This document shows, in pieces, positions 21,767 through 30,311 of a DNA stretch of 33,510 nucleotides. The stretch's first letter is position 1; each line of letters starts with the position of its first letter. This stretch comes from Nocardioides pelophilus. GTDB taxonomy: Bacteria > Actinomycetota > Actinomycetes > Propionibacteriales > Nocardioidaceae. The notes beneath the pieces were generated by a model. It was not told where the DNA came from and did not search any database. It saw nothing but the letters and a program-made list of their open reading frames with translations. The stretch covers positions 1 through 33,510 of the forward strand of contig NZ_JACEHF010000026.1 in NCBI RefSeq assembly GCF_014180685.1. Direction: 5' to 3'. The translations under genes and the position numbers were made by a program.

Positions 21767-22888
21767 TCAGCCCTCGTCGTCGTCGTCGGTCGCGAAGTCC
21801 TCGTTGTGGGTGCCCGGACGCGGCGCCCATGGCAGCTCCCTCGCCGGCCGTACCACGACCAGCCGGTCGCCGCGGGCGAGCAGGGTCACCACCGGGTCGA
21901 AGTAGCGGTAGACCTTCTCGTCGCGCACGACGGCGATGACCTGGTCCGGCAGTGACTGCGGGGGCACGCCGACCTCGGAGACCAGCAGGTCGCGCTCGGC
22001 GACCTCCAGGCCGTCGCCGTAGGTCAGCAGGTCCTCCATCACCGTGCCGAGGGTCGGCGACAGCGTCGAGAGGCCGAGCAGCCGGCCGACCGCGTCGGCC
22101 GAGATGATGACGGAGTCGGCTCCGGACTGGCGGATCAGCGGTGCGTTCTCCTGCTCCCGCACGGCCGCGACGATGAACGCGTCCGGGTTGAGCTGGCGCA
22201 CCGTGAGGGTGGCCAGCACGTTGGTGTCGTCGCGGTCGGTGGTGACGATGACCTGGTCGGCGGTCGCGATGCCGGCGCGCCGGAGCACCTCCCGCCGGGT
22301 CGCGTCGCCGGTGATCACCGCGAGGTTGTCGGCGTGGGCCTCGGCCAGCGCCACCGGACTCGGGTCGACGATGACGACGTGGTCGCGCTCGAGCCCGTTG
22401 TTGACGAGGGTGTCGACGGCGCTACGGCCCTTGGTGCCGTAGCCGATGACGACCACGTGGTGTCCCATGTGCTTCCTCCAACGGGCGATGCGGAACATCT
22501 CGCGCCCGCGTTGCGCGAGCACTTCGAGCGTGGTGCCGATCAACAGCACCAGGAACGCGATGCGGAGCGGGGTGATGACGAAGGCGTTCACCAGGCGGGC
22601 CTGGTCGGACACCGGCGCGATGTCGCCGTACCCGGTCGTGCTGAGGGTGACCGTCGTGTAGTAGATCGCATCGACCAGCGAGACCGTGCCGAGGGGGTCC
22701 GTCGGCGTGGCGTCGCCGGCGTCGCGGTAGCCGCTGCGGTCGATCATCACCAGCAGGACGGTGCCGGCCAGGATGCCGAACGCCGCGAGCAGCCGTCGCC
22801 CGAGCTCCCACCACGGCGAGCGGGTGTGCTCGGGTAGCGCGATCAGGCTTGCGCCCTGGCTGGCGCCCTGTGACGAGAGGTCGTGCAC
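21767..22888 (-). CDS. Two-TM potassium channel with RCK (TrkA-N/TrkA-C) domains
   Basis: A 373-aa protein of the MthK/Kch type: TM1 near residues 33-50, selectivity filter TTGYGD at 84-89, TM2 near 103-123, then a cytoplasmic RCK domain with GYGTKG at 149-154 and the acidic strand end VIVDPSP near 171-177, and a TrkA-C-like domain (about 265-355) ending in an acidic DDDDEG tail. It should form a tetrameric K+ channel gated by a nucleotide or cation. GTG start 22888; no strong Shine-Dalgarno is visible. The next gene on the same strand (YihY) lies downstream. Confidence 0.88.
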   Translation of the reverse strand: MHDLSSQGASQGASLIALPEHTRSPWWELGRRLLAAFGILAGTVLLVMIDRSGYRDAGDATPTDPLGTVSLVDAIYYTTVTLSTTGYGDIAPVSDQARLVNAFVITPLRIAFLVLLIGTTLEVLAQRGREMFRIARWRKHMGHHVVVIGYGTKGRSAVDTLVNNGLERDHVVIVDPSPVALAEAHADNLAVITGDATRREVLRRAGIATADQVIVTTDRDDTNVLATLTVRQLNPDAFIVAAVREQENAPLIRQSGADSVIISADAVGRLLGLSTLSPTLGTVMEDLLTYGDGLEVAERDLLVSEVGVPPQSLPDQVIAVVRDEKVYRYFDPVVTLLARGDRLVVVRPARELPWAPRPGTHNEDFATDDDDEG

Positions 22889-22898
22889 AGCCGCGAAT

Positions 22899-23897
22899 CT
22901 AGTCGAGAGTCGGCTCGCCGCCGCGTTCCCTCGCCTGCTGCACCCGGTTGCGCAGCCGGGAGACCAGCTCGCGGCGGGCGCGAGTGGTCATCTCCTGCGG
23001 GAACACGGTGTCGAACGCGGCGTTCACCGATGCTCCGATGAGTACGGCGAGCGCCACGATGTAGAGCCAGAGCAGGACGGCGATCGGGGCGGCGAGCGGA
23101 CCGTAGATGGAGCGGGAGTCGGTGGCGGTCACGGTGATCACCCAGCGCAGGACGTAGGACCCCAGGATCCACGCGACCAGGGCGAACGTCGCGCCGGGCA
23201 GGTTGAAGCTCCAGTTGGTCCGGACCGGCACCGACACGTGGTAGAGCGTCGCCAGGAAGCAGATGCAGATGAGCACGACCGTCGGCCAGTAGAAGTTCAT
23301 CAGGAAGTCGGCCCGGTTCGGCAGCCAGTCGCGGACCAGGGTCGGGCCGGCGACCACCAGCGGGATCGAGATCGCGCCGGTGATGAGCGCGAGGATGTAG
23401 AGGACGAAGGAGAGCGCCCGGGTCTTGACGATCCCGCGGTGCCCGCCGAGCCCGTGCATGATCGTGATGGTGTCGACGAAGACGTTGAGTGCCCGCGAAC
23501 CCGACCACAGGGCGAGCACGAACCCGACCGAGATGACGTCGAACCGGCCGCCCCGCAACACCTGGTTGAGCGTCGGTTCGATGACCTGGTTGACCGCCCG
23601 GTCGGTGAGGAAGGTCGAGAACAGTTCGACGACGGCCTCGCGGATGTCCTGGATCTGCGCCGCGCTGAAGCTGTCGGAGACGTAGCCGACGCCGCCGATG
23701 AGGGCGAAGATCAGCGGCGGCACCGACAGCACCGCGAAGAACGCCGCCTCCGCGGCCAGGCCCGTCACCCGGTACTTGAGACAGGAACCGACGGTGGTGA
23801 CGATCAGCCTCCAGAGCGTGTGGAGGACCTTCCGGAGGAGGGTGCGATCGGCCGGGACGACGCCTGCCGCCGCCTTCCCCGGGTCCTCAGCCTCCAC
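22899..23897 (-). CDS. YihY/BrkB-family membrane protein
   Basis: About 332 aa with six hydrophobic segments. Family landmarks are RVTGLAAEAAFFAVLSVPPL after an amphipathic helix, the VLALWSGSRALNVFVDTITI block and PIAVLLWLYIVALAVLIGAS near the end. Once annotated as ribonuclease BN by mistake; the family is now regarded as inner-membrane proteins of unclear function, possibly transport. The start is uncertain: GTG 23897 gives a typical length, GTG 23924 is possible, and the much longer frame to 24089 overlaps the dctA-like gene and is Arg/Ser-rich, so it is rejected. The C-terminal tail is basic. Confidence 0.78.
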   Translation of the reverse strand: MEAEDPGKAAAGVVPADRTLLRKVLHTLWRLIVTTVGSCLKYRVTGLAAEAAFFAVLSVPPLIFALIGGVGYVSDSFSAAQIQDIREAVVELFSTFLTDRAVNQVIEPTLNQVLRGGRFDVISVGFVLALWSGSRALNVFVDTITIMHGLGGHRGIVKTRALSFVLYILALITGAISIPLVVAGPTLVRDWLPNRADFLMNFYWPTVVLICICFLATLYHVSVPVRTNWSFNLPGATFALVAWILGSYVLRWVITVTATDSRSIYGPLAAPIAVLLWLYIVALAVLIGASVNAAFDTVFPQEMTTRARRELVSRLRNRVQQARERGGEPTLD

Positions 23898-23970
23898 GCC
23901 GGCAACGGTAGTGGCACGCGACACCGGGAGCCGGCACGCCTCGCGCGACCGGCTCCCGGCGTCGTGCTGA

Positions 23971-25383
23971 TCACACCAGGGCTGGCGCCCTCTCGGCGGG
24001 CTCGCCGGCCGCCGCCGGCTCGGACGCTGCGTCCGCCTCGGGCGCGCCGTGGTCGTCGACCATCGTGGTCTCGTCGAACGGGTCGTCACCCGCGAGCACC
24101 CGGTCCAGCTGCGACCGGTCGATGCCGCCGGTCCAGGTGGCGACGAGGACGGTGGCGACCGCGTTGCCGGCGAAGTTGGTCAGCGCCCGGCACTCGGACA
24201 TGAACCGGTCGATGCCGACGATCAGGCCGACGCCGTCGACGAGCTCCGGACGGTGCGAGCTCAGCCCGCCGGCGAGGGTCGCCATGCCCGCGCCGGTGAC
24301 GCCCGCGGCGCCCTTCGAGGCGATCATCATGAACAGCAGCAGCGAGACCTGCTCGCCGATCGACAGCGCGTCGCCCATGGCCGTGGCGATGAACAGCGAC
24401 GCCATCGTCAGGTAGATCGCGGTGCCGTCGAGGTTGAACGAGTAGCCGGTCGGCACCACGACGCCGACGGTGGGCTTGTCGACACCGGCGTGCTCCATCT
24501 TCGCGATCAGCCGCGGCAGCGCCGACTCGGAGGACGACGTCGACAGGATCAGCAGGAACTCGCGACCGAGGTAGCGCAGCAGCGAGAAGATGTTGACGCC
24601 CGTCGCCAGCTTGAGGATCCCGCCGAGCAGCACGAAGACGAACAGCGCGCAGGTGACGTAGAAGCCGATCATCAGCACCGCGAGGCTCTTGAGGGCGTCG
24701 ACGCCGGTCTCGCCGACGACCCCGGCGATCGCACCGAACGCGCCGACCGGCGCGAGCCACATGATCATCGCGAGCACCCGGAACACGAGGCGCTGGACGT
24801 GCCCGACACCGCGGAGCACCGGCGTACCGGCCGGGCCCATGGCCTGGAGCGCGAAGCCGACCAGGAGCGCGACCAGCAGCGTCTGCAGGACCTCACCCGA
24901 GGTGAGGGCCGACAGCATCGAGTCCGGCACGATGCCGAGCAGGAAGTCGGTCGTGCTGGCGTGCGCCGTCTCGGCGGCCTGCTCGGCGCCGGCGGGCGCG
25001 GTCGCCTCCGTGATGTGCAGGCCGGCCCCCGGGTTCAGCAGGTTGCCGACGAGCAGGCCGATCGCCAGCGCGGCGGTCGACATGACCACGAAGTAGAGCA
25101 TCGCGAGGCCCCCGACCTTGCCAACCCGCGCGGCGCTGGCCACCGAGCCGACTCCGAGGACGATCGTGCAGAAGATGACCGGCTGGATCATCATCTTGAT
25201 CAGGGCCACGAACGCCTGCCCGAGCGGCTTGAGCTCGACGGCGAACGACGGCGCGGCCATGCCGACGGCGATGCCGGCGGCGACCGCGACGATGACGGCG
25301 ATGTACAGGTAGTGCGTGCGGTCCCGGCGGGCCTTCCTGGCTGCGGGAGGGGTGGTGACCCGGTTGTCGGTGGGGTGACTCAT
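23971..25383 (-). CDS. dctA: Dicarboxylate:cation symporter (DctA/DAACS family)
   Basis: A 470-aa member of the GltP/DctA family. It has about eight TM segments plus re-entrant loops with the signatures STSSSESALPRLIAKMEHAG, VPTGYSFNLDGTAIYLTMAS and GIDRFMSECRALTNFAGNAV. These mediate Na+- or H+-coupled uptake of C4-dicarboxylates such as succinate, fumarate and malate, or of aspartate/glutamate. The C-terminal 45 residues are Ala/Glu-rich and cytoplasmic. Excellent AGGAGGT ribosome-binding site before ATG 25383. Divergent from a CitA/DcuS-like kinase and response regulator that probably control it. Confidence 0.92.
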   Translation of the reverse strand: MSHPTDNRVTTPPAARKARRDRTHYLYIAVIVAVAAGIAVGMAAPSFAVELKPLGQAFVALIKMMIQPVIFCTIVLGVGSVASAARVGKVGGLAMLYFVVMSTAALAIGLLVGNLLNPGAGLHITEATAPAGAEQAAETAHASTTDFLLGIVPDSMLSALTSGEVLQTLLVALLVGFALQAMGPAGTPVLRGVGHVQRLVFRVLAMIMWLAPVGAFGAIAGVVGETGVDALKSLAVLMIGFYVTCALFVFVLLGGILKLATGVNIFSLLRYLGREFLLILSTSSSESALPRLIAKMEHAGVDKPTVGVVVPTGYSFNLDGTAIYLTMASLFIATAMGDALSIGEQVSLLLFMMIASKGAAGVTGAGMATLAGGLSSHRPELVDGVGLIVGIDRFMSECRALTNFAGNAVATVLVATWTGGIDRSQLDRVLAGDDPFDETTMVDDHGAPEADAASEPAAAGEPAERAPALV

Positions 25384-25443
25384 TGGTTGACCTCCTGAGG
25401 TGCCGGGGCGCGTCCCGGTTCGCTGCCGACTCTCCCGACGGCA

Positions 25444-25457
25444 GTGACCTGCGTCAC
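25444..25457. promoter_or_regulatory. GTGAC-N4-GTCAC dyad upstream of dctA and the kinase gene
   Basis: GTGAC (25444-25448), four bases, GTCAC (25453-25457), in the 140-bp divergent gap. It is a candidate site for the adjacent CitB/DcuR-type response regulator. Further on, a -10-like CACAAT (25512-25517) ends six bases before the kinase GTG, suggesting a leaderless transcript. Confidence 0.35.
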
Positions 25458-25523
25458 CGTTGCGTTCGTTGTGTTCGTGACGCGCGCCACATCGGGGCCG
25501 TCCTGCTGCGCCACAATGGCGGC

Positions 25524-27122
25524 GTGCGTCGTCCCCGGCCCCTGGCCGACCTCTCGGTCGCCCGGCAGATCCTGCTGCTGCAGGTCGGCGTGGTCGTGGT
25601 GCTCGTCGCCGCCGCGATCGCGCTGACGGCGTACGACGCGCGCCGCGACGTCCGCGAGCACGCGACCGACCGCGCGGTCGCTGTCGCCGAGGCCGTGGCG
25701 GACTCCCCCACCGTGCGCACCGCGGTCGCGTCGCCGGACCCCACCGCGGTGCTCCAGCCGTACGCCGAGCAGGTGCGGGTCGACACCGACACCGACTTCG
25801 TCGTCGTGATGGGCCTGGACCGCACCCGCTACACCCACCCGAACCCCGACAACATCGGCAAGCCGTTCGTCGGCGACCTCGGCGGGGCGCCCGACGGAGA
25901 GGTCTTCACGCAGGAGGCCACCGGGACGCTCGGACCCTCGGTGCGCGCCGTCGTACCGGTCCGGGACGGCGACCGGGTCGTGGCGCTGGTCTCGGTCGGC
26001 ATCACCGTCAGCGACATCGACCGCCAGCTCCGCCGCGACGTGGTCGTGATCCTGCTGTGTGCGGGTGCGGTGCTCGCGGTCGGCCTCGTCGGCGCGGGGC
26101 TCGTCAGCCGACGGCTGCGGCGGATGACGCACGGCATGGGCGAGCGCGAGATCGCGCGGATGTACGAGTACTACTCGGCGGTGCTGCACGCGGTGCGCGA
26201 GGGACTCCTGCTCCTCGGCCCGGACGGCCGGGTCGAGCTGGTCAACGACGAGGCGCGGCGGCTGCTCGGCCTCCCCGACGACGTGATCGGGCGCCAGGTC
26301 GGCGACCTCGGGCTCGCACCGGGTCTGGTCGCCGCCGCGCTCGGCCGCACCGCGGAGTCCGACGACCTCTACCTCGCCGGCGACCGGATGCTCGTCGTCT
26401 CGACGGCGCCCGCCCGCTGGGAGGGCCGCGCGGTGGGCTCGGTGGTGAGCCTGCGCGACCACACCGAGCTCCGCTCGGTGACCGGTGAGCTGGACCTCGT
26501 CCGGCGGCTGACCGAGTCGCTGCGCTCGCAGAACCACGAAGCCGCCAACCGGCTGCACACCGTCGTGTCGCTGATCGAGATGGGTCGTCCGGAGGAGGCG
26601 GTGGACTTCGCCACCGAGGAGCTCCAGGTCGCCCAGCTCCTCGCCGACCGGGTGGTCGGCGCCGTGGACGACCCCGTCCTCGCCGCGCTGCTGCTCGGGA
26701 AGTCCGCCGAAGCGGCCGAGCGGGGCATCGACCTGGCGATCACCGGGAGCGTCACCGACACCGGCGACCTCCCCCGCCGCGACCTGGTGACCGTGCTCGG
26801 GAACCTCGTCGACAACGCCCTCGACGCGGTGACCGACGCGGAGGAGCGCCGGGTGACCGTGCACCTCGAGCGTGACGACCGGGTGCTGACGATCGACGTC
26901 CAGGACAGCGGCGCCGGCCTCGACGACGAGGCCGCTGCCCGGGTCCTGCAGCGCGGCTGGACGACCAAGGCCGCGCCAGGCGAGGGTCGCGGGCTCGGGC
27001 TGGCGCTCGTCGTACAGGTCGCGCGGCGGCACCACGGCGAGGTCACCGTCGGCCGGTCGGCCCTGGGCGGGGCGCGGTTCACCGTCGTCCTGCACCACGA
27101 GCACCACGAGGAGCCGGCATGA
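25524..27122 (+). CDS. CitA/DcuS-type sensor histidine kinase
   Basis: A 532-aa kinase. TM1 at about 17-37, an extracytoplasmic sensor (40-170) with the dicarboxylate/citrate-type motif RYTHPNPDNIGKPFVGDLGG, TM2 at about 173-195, a PAS domain (215-315), a DHp helix with phosphoacceptor H338 (RSQNHEAANRLH), and an HATPase with N-box NLVDNALDAV, G1 DSGAGL and G2 GRGLGL. It should sense a C4-dicarboxylate or citrate outside the cell. GTG 25524 is chosen because the N-terminal extension in the longer frame is Cys/Arg-rich and covers the promoter. The stop overlaps the response regulator start by ATGA. Confidence 0.9.
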   Translation: MRRPRPLADLSVARQILLLQVGVVVVLVAAAIALTAYDARRDVREHATDRAVAVAEAVADSPTVRTAVASPDPTAVLQPYAEQVRVDTDTDFVVVMGLDRTRYTHPNPDNIGKPFVGDLGGAPDGEVFTQEATGTLGPSVRAVVPVRDGDRVVALVSVGITVSDIDRQLRRDVVVILLCAGAVLAVGLVGAGLVSRRLRRMTHGMGEREIARMYEYYSAVLHAVREGLLLLGPDGRVELVNDEARRLLGLPDDVIGRQVGDLGLAPGLVAAALGRTAESDDLYLAGDRMLVVSTAPARWEGRAVGSVVSLRDHTELRSVTGELDLVRRLTESLRSQNHEAANRLHTVVSLIEMGRPEEAVDFATEELQVAQLLADRVVGAVDDPVLAALLLGKSAEAAERGIDLAITGSVTDTGDLPRRDLVTVLGNLVDNALDAVTDAEERRVTVHLERDDRVLTIDVQDSGAGLDDEAAARVLQRGWTTKAAPGEGRGLGLALVVQVARRHHGEVTVGRSALGGARFTVVLHHEHHEEPA

Positions 27123-27814
27123 CGGTGCGGGTGGTGGTCGTCGAGGACGAGGTGCGAGCGGCGGAGGCGCACGCGTCGTACGTCGCGCGGGTGCCCGGCT
27201 TCGAGGTCGCCGGCGTGGCGCACTCGCTCACCGACACGATGCGGATCCTCGACGCCGAGCGGGAGCACGGCCGCCAGGTCGACCTGCTGCTGCTCGACAT
27301 GAACCTGCCCGACGGACACGGCCTCGGCCTGCTGACCCGGGTCCGCGCCGCCGGACACCTCTGCGACGTGATCGCGGTGACGGCGGCCCGGGACACCGAC
27401 GTGGTGCGGCACGCGGTCGCGCAGGGAGTGGTGCTCTACCTGCTCAAGCCGTTCACGTTCGCGACCTTCCGCACCAAGCTCGAGCAGTACGCCGCCTACC
27501 GCGAGCACCTCGCGTCAGCGCCCCGCGAGGTCGTCCAGGACGAGGTCGACCGGCTGCTCGGCTCGCTCCGCCCGACCGGCACGGCTCCGCTTCCGAAGGG
27601 CATGAGCGCCGAGACGCTCCGCGAGGTCACCTCCGCCGTCCGCGCCGCGGCCGCCGACGGCCTGTCGGCCAGCGAGGCGGCAGCAGCCGTCGGCACCTCT
27701 CGGGTCACTGCCCGGCGCTACCTCGAGCACCTCGCCGCGATGGGGCTGGCCGACCGGCAGCCGCGCTACAGCGGCGGTGGCGGGCGGCCCGAGGTGGCCT
27801 ACCACTGGCGCTGA
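27119..27814 (+). CDS. CitB/DcuR-type response regulator
   Basis: A 231-aa regulator. The receiver domain (3-120) has acidic pair E9-D10, phosphoacceptor D60 in LLLLDMNLPDG, T88 and K110 (LLKPF). The C-terminal domain (about 165-231) contains the helix-turn-helix GLSASEAAAAVGTSRVTARR and an FRRPEV-like wing (GGGGRPEVAYHW), as in the DcuR/CitB subclass. Coupled to the kinase by ATGA. Expected to activate the divergent dctA-like gene when its kinase detects dicarboxylate. Confidence 0.92.
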   Translation: MTVRVVVVEDEVRAAEAHASYVARVPGFEVAGVAHSLTDTMRILDAEREHGRQVDLLLLDMNLPDGHGLGLLTRVRAAGHLCDVIAVTAARDTDVVRHAVAQGVVLYLLKPFTFATFRTKLEQYAAYREHLASAPREVVQDEVDRLLGSLRPTGTAPLPKGMSAETLREVTSAVRAAAADGLSASEAAAAVGTSRVTARRYLEHLAAMGLADRQPRYSGGGGRPEVAYHWR

Positions 27815-27879
27815 GGCCGTTCTCCACAGCCCGGGTCGAGGGACTCCCGCTCGACGGTCCGAGCGAGAACGATGACGCC

Positions 27880-28329
27880 ATGAACACCTCATCTCGGGAG
27901 CCCTACCGACCGGTCCTCGCCACCGATGCCGACGTCACCACGATGTGGCGGACCATCATCAGTCCCCTCGGCTGGCACGACGCACGGGTGTACGTGCTCC
28001 TCGTCGACGGTGACCGTCGGCCGACCTCGGTCATCGTCGAGATCGACGAGATCCCCGACCGGTTCACCGAGGAGGATGCGCACGCGCTCATGCAGGTCTA
28101 CGCCCACCTGCTCGGCGACCATGCCGGCGAGCATGCCGACGGCGGGTCGGTCGCCGTCCTCGTCTGCCGTCCCGGCCCACCGCACCTCACGGACGACGAC
28201 CGCGAGTGCTGCCGCCACCTGTACGCCGCCGGCCGCGCGGCCGACGTACCGCTGGAGCTGCTGCACCTCGGCACCGACACCGCCATCGTCCCCGTGCCGA
28301 TGGACGAGGTCCTCCCCCGCACCGCGTGA
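27880..28329 (+). CDS. Hypothetical protein (149 aa)
   Basis: I do not recognise this protein. It is soluble, acidic and His/Asp-rich, with alternating strands and helices: ARVYVLLVDGDRRPTSVIVE, a Glu/Asp helix FTEEDAHALMQVYAHLLGDH, SVAVLVCRPGPPHLTDDDRE and a C-terminal VPLELLHLGTDTAIVPVPMD. Three Cys, two of them adjacent (RECCRH). No signal peptide or membrane segment. It starts 65 bp after the response regulator and could be transcribed with it, but has its own upstream gap. The next gene is convergent. Confidence 0.65.
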   Translation: MNTSSREPYRPVLATDADVTTMWRTIISPLGWHDARVYVLLVDGDRRPTSVIVEIDEIPDRFTEEDAHALMQVYAHLLGDHAGEHADGGSVAVLVCRPGPPHLTDDDRECCRHLYAAGRAADVPLELLHLGTDTAIVPVPMDEVLPRTA

Positions 28330-28370
28330 ACCGGTCGAGCAGGACCCCGAGGTCGAGCGCCGCCGCACTA

Positions 28371-28427
28371 CCTCGGTGCTCGAGCCGCTCCCTCGGTGCT
28401 GTGACGAGTCAGAACGCCGAGGGAGCG
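28371..28427. terminator. 11-bp inverted repeat with 10-bp direct repeat between convergent genes
   Basis: CGCTCCCTCGG (28386-28396) pairs perfectly with CCGAGGGAGCG (28417-28427) across a 20-nt loop. The left arm overlaps a direct repeat: CCTCGGTGCT occurs at 28371-28380 and again at 28391-28400. It lies between the convergent 149-aa gene and glyA and could terminate both, or be one copy of a dispersed intergenic repeat. Confidence 0.55.
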
Positions 28428-28493
28428 CACGCTTCGCTGCCCTTGCGAACCGAACGCTGAGTTACAGCGGAAACAGCACCACCGGAGCGCCGG

Positions 28494-29954
28494 CTACGAC
28501 AGCTCGAGACCGGGGTAGAGCGGGTGCTTGTCGAGCATCTCGGCGGAGGCGTCCTTGACCTTGTCGGCGACGCCGTCGCCGAGGACGTACGACGCCTGCG
28601 ACGGGGTGCCGGCCTTGGTCGTGCCGGGCTGGGTGTTCTGCAGGACGTGCACGATCAGCTCGGCGACCCGGTCGAACTCGTCCTTGCCGAAGCCACGGGT
28701 GGTCAGCGCCGGGGTGCCGAGCCGGATGCCGGAGGTGTACCAGGCGCCGTTCGGGTCGGCCGGCACCGAGTTGCGGTTGGTCACGACACCGGCGTCGAGC
28801 AGCGCCGACTCGGCCTGGCGGCCGGTCAGGCCGAACGACGTCACGTCGAGCAGCACGATGTGGTTGTCGGTGCCGTCGGTGACCAGCTTCGCGCCGCGCG
28901 ACATGAAGCCCTCGGCCAGCGACTTGGCGTTGTCGGCGATCTGCTGCGCGTAGGTCTGGAACGCCGGCTGGCGGGCCTCGGCGAGCGCGACCGCCTTGGC
29001 CGCCATCACGTGCGAGAGCGGACCGCCGAGCACCATCGGACAGCCGCGGTCGACCGACGAGGCGTACTCCTCCTGGGCGAGCACCAGACCACCACGCGGG
29101 CCGCGGAGCGACTTGTGCGTCGTGGTCGCGGTGATGTGGGCGAACGGGACCGGGTCCTCGTCGCCGGTGAACACCTTGCCCGCGACCAGGCCCGCGAAGT
29201 GCGCCATGTCGACGAAGAGGGTGGCGCCGACCTCGTCGGCGATCTCGCGCATCTTGGCGAAGTTGATGCGGCGCGGGTAGGCGGAGTAGCCCGCGACCAG
29301 GACCAGCGGCTTGAACTCCTTGGCCTTCGCCCGCACCACGTCGTAGTCGAGCAGGCCGGTCACCGGGTCGGTGCCGTACTGCTGCTGGTGGAACATCTTG
29401 CCGCTGATGTTGGGGCGGAAGCCGTGCGTCAGGTGACCGCCCGAGTCGAGGGACATGCCGAGCAGCCGCTGGTTGCCCAGCTCGTGGCGCAGCGTCTCCC
29501 ACTCCTCGTCGGTGAGCTCGTTGACGTTCTTCTTGCCGTACTTCTCCAGCCACGGCCCCTCGACCCGGTGGGCGAGGATCGACCAGTAGGCCACCAGGTT
29601 GGCGTCGATGCCGGAGTGCGGCTGCGCATAGGCGTACGGCGCACCGAACAGCTCGCGTGCGTGCTCGGCCGCGAGCGACTCGACCGTGTCGACGTTCTGG
29701 CAGCCGGCGTAGAAGCGGTGACCGACCGTGCCCTCGGCGTACTTGTCGCTGAACCAGGTGCCCATGGTCAGCAGCACGGCCGGCGATGCGTAGTTCTCGC
29801 TGGCGATCAGCTTCAGGGACGCCCGCTGGTCGGCGAGCTCCTGGCGGGTGGCGTCGGCGATCCGCGGCTCGACGGACGCGATCACCTCCAGCGCCTGCTG
29901 GTAGGCACTGCTGACGACGCTGCTGGAGACGCTGCTGGAGACCGGGTCGCTCAT
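28494..29954 (-). CDS. glyA: Serine hydroxymethyltransferase
   Basis: A 486-aa PLP enzyme interconverting serine plus tetrahydrofolate and glycine plus 5,10-methylene-THF. Visible are [20 protein letters not shown] at 48-67, [18 protein letters not shown], the PLP-contact [10 protein letters not shown] at 247-256 and the Schiff-base Lys K281 in [15 protein letters not shown]. It is longer than the usual 420-430 residues: an N-terminal Ser/Val-rich tail and an insertion around 131-165 ([20 protein letters not shown] and following) account for it, as in a second SHMT type found in some actinobacteria. Whether another glyA exists elsewhere cannot be seen. Monocistronic. Confidence 0.93.
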   Translation of the reverse strand: MSDPVSSSVSSSVVSSAYQQALEVIASVEPRIADATRQELADQRASLKLIASENYASPAVLLTMGTWFSDKYAEGTVGHRFYAGCQNVDTVESLAAEHARELFGAPYAYAQPHSGIDANLVAYWSILAHRVEGPWLEKYGKKNVNELTDEEWETLRHELGNQRLLGMSLDSGGHLTHGFRPNISGKMFHQQQYGTDPVTGLLDYDVVRAKAKEFKPLVLVAGYSAYPRRINFAKMREIADEVGATLFVDMAHFAGLVAGKVFTGDEDPVPFAHITATTTHKSLRGPRGGLVLAQEEYASSVDRGCPMVLGGPLSHVMAAKAVALAEARQPAFQTYAQQIADNAKSLAEGFMSRGAKLVTDGTDNHIVLLDVTSFGLTGRQAESALLDAGVVTNRNSVPADPNGAWYTSGIRLGTPALTTRGFGKDEFDRVAELIVHVLQNTQPGTTKAGTPSQASYVLGDGVADKVKDASAEMLDKHPLYPGLELS

Positions 29955-30072
29955 GCGGAACAGCCTAGGGCGGAAGGCTGTTCAGATCACCGTGACCCCT
30001 GCTCTTGGCCGATCCCCGGCGTGTGACGTGGGTCGCACGCCCCGCGGCGGCACGGGGGCGCCCGGGTCGAAA

Positions 30073-30108
30073 CGTCCGGATCGTGAGACGTGCGTCCGCA
30101 TCATGAGA
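30073..30108 (+). repeat. Tandem 16-bp imperfect direct repeats upstream of sulfate-reduction operon
   Basis: CGTCCGGATCGTGAGA (30073-30088) and CGTCCGCATCATGAGA (30093-30108) differ at two positions and are 20 bp apart, about two helical turns, so a protein binding both would sit on one face. They lie 45-80 bp upstream of the leader ORF, in activator position. Confidence 0.5.
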
Positions 30109-30125
30109 TTCGGATTTGTGGACAG

Positions 30126-30141
30126 TCAGTCCGCAGACTGA
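30126..30141. promoter_or_regulatory. Perfect 6-bp dyad upstream of the leader peptide
   Basis: TCAGTC (30126-30131), CGCA, GACTGA (30136-30141), eleven bases before the leader ATG. A repressor site or an RNA hairpin is possible; its closeness to the start favours an operator around the promoter. Confidence 0.4.
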
Positions 30142-30152
30142 GACTGGTTGAC

Positions 30153-30242
30153 ATGGTCTCTGCTGCAACCCATGCGTTCCTCGTGGTACGTCGCCACGTG
30201 GACTTCGGGCGCACCCGCAGCATGATGTGTTGGCCTCGCTGA
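30153..30242 (+). CDS. Leader peptide with RRHVD...C motif (cysteine-responsive attenuator candidate)
   Basis: A 29-codon ORF (ATG 30153, TGA 30240-30242) whose second half reads RRHVDFGRTRSMMCWPR. Actinobacterial sulfur-assimilation genes are often preceded by short leader peptides of the form RRHVDL-GR-xxS-x-C, with the Cys codon near the end. Here Cys is codon 26 (TGT 30228-30230). In mycobacteria, ribosome behaviour at such Cys codons tunes translation of downstream cysteine-synthesis genes. The sulfite reductase start is 69 bases beyond the leader stop. A TCCTT at 30253-30257 could pair with AAGGA of the likely ribosome-binding site at 30294-30298, a possible attenuation device (inference). 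Confidence 0.72.
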   Translation: MVSAATHAFLVVRRHVDFGRTRSMMCWPR

Positions 30243-30311
30243 TCCGCCTCGCTCCTTTCCCGCAGCCGCGCACGCATCCCGCGCCCATCAGCGAAGGACC
30301 ACCCTCCCGCC

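Noticed and set aside
22899..24089. Longer N-terminus for the YihY-like protein
   Set aside because: The extra 64 residues overlap the dctA-like C-terminus and are Arg/Ser/Pro-rich, unlike family members.
28524..30026. Plus-strand frame of 500 codons opposite glyA
   Set aside because: Shadow of a highly conserved gene; Val/Leu/Gly/Asp-rich with no motif.
29955..30072. Glycine riboswitch upstream of glyA
   Set aside because: The glyA leader is too short to judge and lacks the paired-aptamer features; conserved elements in this gap point towards the sulfate operon instead.
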